Origin: Farysia itapuensis
Lineage: Eukaryota; Basidiomycota; Ustilaginomycetes; Ustilaginales; Ustilaginaceae
NCBI GenBank assembly: GCA_023212645.1
Contig: JALBYC010000002.1
Location: 620,001-684,000, forward strand
DNA length: 64,000 nucleotides
Direction: 5' to 3'
Shown: piece after piece, positions 59,034 to 64,000 of the stretch
How positions within the stretch are numbered: position 1 is the first letter of the stretch
Layout: each line of letters starts with the position of its first letter
Position numbers and translations under genes: made by a program
The notes under the pieces: model-generated
The model's database searches: none
What the model was told of the DNA's origin: nothing
Seen by the model: only the letters and a program-made list of their open reading frames with translations

Positions 59034-62000
59034 ATGTCGCAGCCGGCGACAAGCGCGAATGCACGCGCTCGTGGTCTGTCCTTCCTCAACCTCAACGGCG
59101 GCTCCACGTCTCCAAGCAGGCTAGACGCTCCTCCTCCTCAGCGCACTCGGCGCTCACGCCAGAATTCGCACGTGACCGATTCACCATCGAGCCCGAGTAG
59201 ACTCGACCTTTCTGCTCAGTATAGCGATGCGGAACCTCGAGCATTGCGCTCTCCAGCACACAAATCGCCACCCAAATCTAGCCGTCAAAGGATTCTCGAT
59301 GGCATTGATCAGTATCGTGGCCCATTTGCATCTACCTCCGCCTCCGCTTACGCCCATCGCGATCTACCAGAAACCCCCGTCACGTTGTTGACGCCGCCGT
59401 TGAACTCGAATACCAAGGGTTCGCCCTTGCGTTCGAATCGTCTCGGTTCGGTTCCCGACATTGCAGCTGCACAGAGCGGTGTTTACGCGCAGGACACTTT
59501 GGGAGACACGTCCACCTCGCCTCGACTCACCTCTTTCAGTCGTCGATTGCGGTCCAAGACCTCCGTCAATGAGATGGACAGGTCTCACGATAGCATAGCC
59601 CGCAGTATAGCTGGCGTCAGTGGCACTCGCGGCCACGATCTCACGCCTGGCTCTGACGTGCCGAACGGTCTGGGCATTCTCAACCTGGACTCGTTGGCAT
59701 CGGTGCAGCCAGAATTCGAAGATACTTCCAGTCGGTCACTGCCGCTTCGGCCCTCGTTTCAGAGCGAACGACCGGTCGAAACCAGCACCAGTACCGTCAC
59801 AGCTGGACGTAACGGCAGTACCGCACCTGTCTCTTCGCGTACAGGCAAACTCAGTCGCTTGACTTACAAGAAGTCGGACGCCACATCTTTCGCCGCCCAG
59901 AAACACACCACCACAGCAACAGCGACTACAGACCGCGACAGTGTCGGCAGCTCCTCTTCGTTCACAAAAGATCTAGGCATTGGTACGTCTGAGGCATCAC
60001 AACCAGGTGAAGCATTCACTCGCGAACTTCCTCCACTTCCCGTGGATCCCTTGACTGCCTACACCGGACTCGCTTCATCCAGCAGATCAGAGTACATCGA
60101 AGCAGACAGTGGTCATGTCACGCCAGCAAATGGAGATTTGTCGCTCGAGGCATCCACGCAGAACACGTCCCGCGCTGCTTCCCTGCGTTCCATACAGGGC
60201 GGCTATCACAATCGTTTCAGTAGGCAAAGCAACCCGTCCAATCGCAATTCGGCCACTTCACTCGCTGAACAGCTCAGCTCGTCCCAAGGTTCAGGAGCGC
60301 AGCCACGCATGTCGCTCGAGCAGCTCTCCGACACGCCTCGCGGGACACTGACAGACTCCGCCATTGTTGCACTAGGTGCAACACCTGGCACTGACCCCGC
60401 CGCGCTTCTCAACGAAAATGGCGCCGCTCTGAGCAGCAAAAATATTCTGACCATTGCCCTGCAAAAAGCGCAAAGCGCAGTCCAGCTCGACAGTGCAAAC
60501 AATGTACCTGAAGCCATCTCGGCGTACAAGCAAGCCGTACGTCTGCTCGAAGAGGTCATGGAGCGCATTGCACCTCGAACGGGAAAGCGGTCTCGGCCAA
60601 GTCGAGAGGAGGAACGTCGCAGACTTCTCGTCATCCACAATACGTATGCCGACCGGATCAGATTGCTTTCCATGATTTGCTTCCCGGACAGCGCTTTGGT
60701 GAACGGGCAGAGCGATCATAACGACAATTTCGCCCTTGAGCAGACCGATTGGCTCGACCGCGTACGTGACGAGCCGCGCACGGATGACTACGTGTCTGCG
60801 ATTGGTGTAGCGTCAGGTGGCAATACCGACGGTCTAGTCACGGATCATAGCAGTTTCCTGCCCATCACACCTTCACAGCACAACGAATTCCAGCCACGCT
60901 TTGCGGACGCCGGCACATCGAGCGCCGATGCAACGACTCCGCGACCCGAAGCGAGGAACTCGCAGCAGAAGGAGCAACCTCCTGTACCAACAGCACTGAC
61001 ATCGCCTCCTCTGCAAAGTTCTCCGCAGCGTCGTGGACGCAAGATCGGTAGAGTGGAGTCGAAGGATTCGCGAAACAGTCGGACTTCCATCTCAATGTCC
61101 ATAGCCGACGAGCAGGAGGTCAGAGAGCGAGCTCTCGGTCCGCCTCGGATTGAGGAAGAAGCCTTGGCGCCCGAAAGCGATGTCCGCAACCCTGGAGAAA
61201 GGTCTGTAGACCGTGAGGCAAGTGCTGATCGACCTGGTTCCGAAAAGTTTGGCCAAAAGACAATACCGGGTCGACTGAGGGCGGCGACCATGCGCACGAA
61301 TCGTGCACTTGGAATGGATGACGAGCGTACATCCCCATCGACGCCACCCTTTGACGCTGCCGCCGCAGATGCGAATTCCCAGGACAGTCAGGTTAAGCCT
61401 TTCCAGCCTGCAAGTACAGTTCGACGGAGCAAGACTGCGCACAACCAACGCGATCGAACCGATTCGAGCGAGCGGCCGGCAAAGCTAGGGTTTGCGCAGC
61501 GAGCAAGAGCGCTCAGCTTCAAGGGACCGTTGTTGCGCCAGAAAATGTCGATGCCCATGATGTCCGAGCGCAAAACTGGCGACCGGGACAGTAATGAGGC
61601 TGCTGCTGGAGAAGTGCGACGACCCAGCTCGGCCGACTCGCCGCCGGAAGACATGGCTTCCGCCGTACGCATGCAGTCCTCGGCCGCAACCGACTCGATA
61701 AACTTTCTCTCCAGGTCTGTACTCGGCTCCAATCGTCCCCGAGCAGCGACGTCTGTCGCCGGCAACAACTTGTTCAGTAGTAGCGCGGCGGATCTTAATA
61801 CACCCGCCGCCGCCACCATCGGTACCATTGGCCAGCGTAGGAGGCAAGCAGGCCTCAACTCGAATGGCCATCCACCGCTGCTGCTTCGAAAAAGCTCCGA
61901 CATCTCGAGCGAGTTCCGCCAGCTTAGCAAGCGCTCGCCTGCCGATGTCGCTTTCCCGGTCGCAGGCGATGCTAGCAGCGACCGCTCGTTGCCCTCCTCG

Positions 62001-63233
62001 CCGTACAGCCGTGCGCGGTCTTTGTCGCAGCCTGGAAAGCGGCCCGCGCTTCCCGCTTCTCTGGTTGATGCCAATGGCACCAGCTCTCAGGCCGACCTAC
62101 CGCCTCCCGTACCCGATCTGGCCCTCAAATTATCCGCACTAGAACTTTCGGCTCGCTCCAGACACATTGGCTTCGGTACAGAGGCTCGAAACCCTGCCTC
62201 CTCCGCTGCTCTGTCGCTGCCTCTACCGGATCCAAGCGCCGATAAACTGGAAGAGGGGACGTCTCCGACCTTGCTCATCTCGGACATCTTCCCATCGGGT
62301 CTTCCGTCATTAGCTGCCGGTGCACCGTCGTATGCATCCGTGCGATTGTACGACAAATCCACCAGCCGAGCTCAAGTCCCAGTCCCCGTAGCGCCGCATG
62401 CGCTGCTCCGCCCGTACTTTGTGATGCAGCAGCTCATGTTATCGATTCAGCAGGGAGCGCAGGTGACCGATCGGCTATTTGTGCCACAAGCGCTGTGGAC
62501 ACAGGCTGGCGTCAAGTTGGCAGCGGTCGAGACAAAAGTCCGCGCGATTGAACTGCTCTGCAGTGGCATTGAAGCGGTGGAGAGAGGCGGTGATGCGCTG
62601 TTACTGCCGCTTGGCACCGATGCAGGTTCAGAGACGTCGAATGCGTCGCGCTTCCTGCGCCAGCTCGAGGACTTTGAAGGTCTACTCGTGGCTGTGCAGA
62701 GCAGTCTGGCCAAGAAACTTCCGTTTCTGGATTCAAAGCTGTCGAACTCCGGCACAATGGGCGCGGGGGGTACTCCGTCCAAGGGCAGCAAATCGCTAAG
62801 CACGTTCAGTAGTCGGCTGACGCGGATCGCAGGCGTGGGACAGGCAAAAGCACAGGACACTTCGTCCATTACAGTCTACGTCGAAACGCTGGCCAAGCTG
62901 TTCCGCCGATCGGCAACGTTCGCTGCGCACACGACTTCGCTGCTGATCGCGCAGGGCACCTTGACGAACCCTGCATCATCACGAGGGATAGATCCAACCG
63001 ACACCTCCAGCACACTGACGTGGTCCAGTCCCCTGCGTAGCCCAAGCGGCTCCACTTCCTCATCGGGAGATGCATACGCCGCCCTCCCTGCACAGGTCAA
63101 GCAAGACCTCCACGTCAAACTCGCAAAGTCTTCCGACTTTTTCGCTAAAGTCATCCTCGTCTTTGTCCTTCAGGATATGGGCATCATGATGGACAAGTTT
63201 GTCAAAAAGGGCAGCTCAGTCTTTGCGGATTAA
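59034..63233 (+). CDS. MIT-domain protein with long disordered arms
   Basis: This 1,399-residue protein has a MIT-type three-helix bundle at about 466-545 (ILTIALQKAQSAVQLDSANN, EAISAYKQAVRLLEEVMERI, HNTYADRIRLLSMI). MIT domains bind ESCRT-III tails in endosomal sorting and membrane fission. Most of the rest is Ser/Pro/Arg-rich disorder. A second folded part at the C-terminus (about 1120-1399; HALLRPYFVMQQLMLSIQQG, FEGLLVAVQSSLAKKLPFLD, FFAKVILVFVLQDMGIMMD) is helical and looks conserved, but I cannot name it. The frame is open 48 codons upstream from a TTG; the ATG at 59034 (MSQPATSANA) was chosen. Confidence 0.82.
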   Translation: MSQPATSANARARGLSFLNLNGGSTSPSRLDAPPPQRTRRSRQNSHVTDSPSSPSRLDLSAQYSDAEPRALRSPAHKSPPKSSRQRILDGIDQYRGPFASTSASAYAHRDLPETPVTLLTPPLNSNTKGSPLRSNRLGSVPDIAAAQSGVYAQDTLGDTSTSPRLTSFSRRLRSKTSVNEMDRSHDSIARSIAGVSGTRGHDLTPGSDVPNGLGILNLDSLASVQPEFEDTSSRSLPLRPSFQSERPVETSTSTVTAGRNGSTAPVSSRTGKLSRLTYKKSDATSFAAQKHTTTATATTDRDSVGSSSSFTKDLGIGTSEASQPGEAFTRELPPLPVDPLTAYTGLASSSRSEYIEADSGHVTPANGDLSLEASTQNTSRAASLRSIQGGYHNRFSRQSNPSNRNSATSLAEQLSSSQGSGAQPRMSLEQLSDTPRGTLTDSAIVALGATPGTDPAALLNENGAALSSKNILTIALQKAQSAVQLDSANNVPEAISAYKQAVRLLEEVMERIAPRTGKRSRPSREEERRRLLVIHNTYADRIRLLSMICFPDSALVNGQSDHNDNFALEQTDWLDRVRDEPRTDDYVSAIGVASGGNTDGLVTDHSSFLPITPSQHNEFQPRFADAGTSSADATTPRPEARNSQQKEQPPVPTALTSPPLQSSPQRRGRKIGRVESKDSRNSRTSISMSIADEQEVRERALGPPRIEEEALAPESDVRNPGERSVDREASADRPGSEKFGQKTIPGRLRAATMRTNRALGMDDERTSPSTPPFDAAAADANSQDSQVKPFQPASTVRRSKTAHNQRDRTDSSERPAKLGFAQRARALSFKGPLLRQKMSMPMMSERKTGDRDSNEAAAGEVRRPSSADSPPEDMASAVRMQSSAATDSINFLSRSVLGSNRPRAATSVAGNNLFSSSAADLNTPAAATIGTIGQRRRQAGLNSNGHPPLLLRKSSDISSEFRQLSKRSPADVAFPVAGDASSDRSLPSSPYSRARSLSQPGKRPALPASLVDANGTSSQADLPPPVPDLALKLSALELSARSRHIGFGTEARNPASSAALSLPLPDPSADKLEEGTSPTLLISDIFPSGLPSLAAGAPSYASVRLYDKSTSRAQVPVPVAPHALLRPYFVMQQLMLSIQQGAQVTDRLFVPQALWTQAGVKLAAVETKVRAIELLCSGIEAVERGGDALLLPLGTDAGSETSNASRFLRQLEDFEGLLVAVQSSLAKKLPFLDSKLSNSGTMGAGGTPSKGSKSLSTFSSRLTRIAGVGQAKAQDTSSITVYVETLAKLFRRSATFAAHTTSLLIAQGTLTNPASSRGIDPTDTSSTLTWSSPLRSPSGSTSSSGDAYAALPAQVKQDLHVKLAKSSDFFAKVILVFVLQDMGIMMDKFVKKGSSVFAD

Positions 63234-63359
63234 GCACACACATACATTCACCCCAACACTATCATTATGATGACATGTCGTTGATCGCATGTGAGTGAGG
63301 TACGATAAGTATGTGCAAAGAGCGTGAATGCAAGGTGTGAAGGAAGTGAATGTACGATC

Positions 63360-64000
63360 TTATCTAGACCGTTCGAGATAGCGTGTAGCAGCAATGTAGC
63401 CAGAGACGGCAATGACGACCATGACGGAGCAGATGCCTGCGAACCAATGCAGGTTCTCAATCCCCTGGCCAGGCACGTTGACGTTCATCCCCCAGAGACC
63501 CGTAATGACATTCATGGGCACGATGACAGTACCAAGAGCGGTCAGCTTGGACAACACGTCGTTGATCTGGTTGTTGGCATCCGTCATCTCGATCGAAATC
63601 TGGGCGAGGTAATTGGAGTGCGAACGGGACAGAATCTTTTCGTAGTGATTCAAGTTCTGGGTCATTGTGATCAGATGGTCTTGGATATCGGAGAGGTAGA
63701 GGCCGATGTCGGATTTTGGCGCAACAGACCAGTTCTCGTTGCATCGTTTGGCAAGACCTTTCACGACATCCGCCTTGTTACCCATCAGTCGCAGCAGACC
63801 CATGACCTTCTTACGACAGGTGCCGATACGACGCAGCATGTCGGACTGCTCTGCCTCTTTGAGAATCAGTACGAGTTCGTCAATACTGTCTACCTCGTAT
63901 TCGATGCTCTGAATCAGTGGTCCAAAGGCGTCGGTGATGTCGTCAATCAGCGCATACGAGATCCAGTCGGACGTGACATTGATGTAGTCCTTTAGCTGCT
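63360..64000 (-). CDS. CorA-type magnesium transporter, Alr1/Mnr2-like (5' end outside window)
   Basis: Only the C-terminal 213 or so residues are present; the frame stays open to the right edge. The visible part has the cytosolic helices (SIEYEVDSIDELVLILKE, DMLRRIGTCRKKVMGLLRL, DIGLYLSDIQDHLITM), then TM1 ending in the hallmark GMN (ITGLWGMNVNV) and TM2 (WFAGICSVMVVIAVSGYIAA). In fungi such proteins take up Mg2+ at the plasma membrane (Alr1) or release it from the vacuole (Mnr2); the fragment does not decide which. It converges with the MIT-domain gene. Confidence 0.9.
   Translation of the reverse strand, partial: QLKDYINVTSDWISYALIDDITDAFGPLIQSIEYEVDSIDELVLILKEAEQSDMLRRIGTCRKKVMGLLRLMGNKADVVKGLAKRCNENWSVAPKSDIGLYLSDIQDHLITMTQNLNHYEKILSRSHSNYLAQISIEMTDANNQINDVLSKLTALGTVIVPMNVITGLWGMNVNVPGQGIENLHWFAGICSVMVVIAVSGYIAATRYLERSR

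Noticed and set aside
1..64000. Mobile element, CRISPR, rRNA or prokaryotic operon
   Set aside because: No terminal repeats, transposase, reverse transcriptase, regular repeat-spacer array or rRNA-like sequence was seen; tRNA genes were looked for only by eye in the spacers and none was recognised.

Overview
This window looks like nuclear chromosome DNA of a basidiomycete fungus, most likely a smut-type yeast (Ustilaginales or close relatives). The reasons are: densely packed, mostly intronless genes on both strands; a few short introns (about 59-69 nt, plus one of 216 nt) with GTAAGT/GTGAGT-type donors and CAG/TAG acceptors; long Ser/Pro/Ala-rich disordered regions; and a fungal gene set (chitin synthase, ERG5 sterol C-22 desaturase, GPI mannosyltransferase, alpha-arrestin, fungal CorA-type Mg transporter). 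The species is inferred from style only. There is no sign of plasmid, phage, CRISPR, rRNA or transposon sequence.

Layout. 1-8.7 kb: a giant DEK-C-domain protein, cut by the left edge, with about 3.6 kb of coding 15-residue repeats. 8.9-13.1 kb: PP4 regulatory subunit 2 and a secreted GH3 beta-glucosidase (both minus). 14-19.2 kb: alpha-arrestin (+) facing an Air1/2-type TRAMP zinc-knuckle protein (-). 19.4-25.8 kb: chitin synthase (-), a conserved-looking protein of unknown function (+) and the COMPASS subunit Spp1 (-). 26-30 kb: two divergent, unrecognised Ser-rich proteins around an 850-bp gap. 30.4-37.7 kb: PEX11C-like peroxin, an HCNGP/SAP30BP-like protein with a tiny first exon, mitochondrial bL35, a DENND6-type Rab exchange factor and a split SLX9. 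38-45.7 kb: ERG5 (3 exons), GPI14 (2 exons), SelO/Fmp40 (2 exons). 45.7-56.3 kb: JMJD4-like oxygenase, Ecdysoneless/SGT1-like protein, Ulp1 SUMO protease and an ankyrin-DIL protein. 56.5-64 kb: a doubtful small basic ORF, a UPF0658 Golgi membrane protein, a MIT-domain protein and a CorA-type transporter cut by the right edge.

The genes are mostly housekeeping and do not form one pathway. Themes that recur are nuclear RNA/chromatin work (TRAMP, COMPASS, HCNGP, Ecd, PP4R2, SLX9, Ulp1), membrane and wall biogenesis (chitin synthase, ERG5, GPI14, arrestin, DENND6) and organelles (bL35m, SelO, PEX11C). Coding starts were placed at the first in-frame ATG that fits the family, because several long frames run upstream of it without a stop. 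Introns were read by eye from splice sites and family continuity.

I found no clear new multi-gene system. The most unusual object is the DEK-C repeat protein, whose 15-residue units are organised into a 75-residue higher-order repeat.
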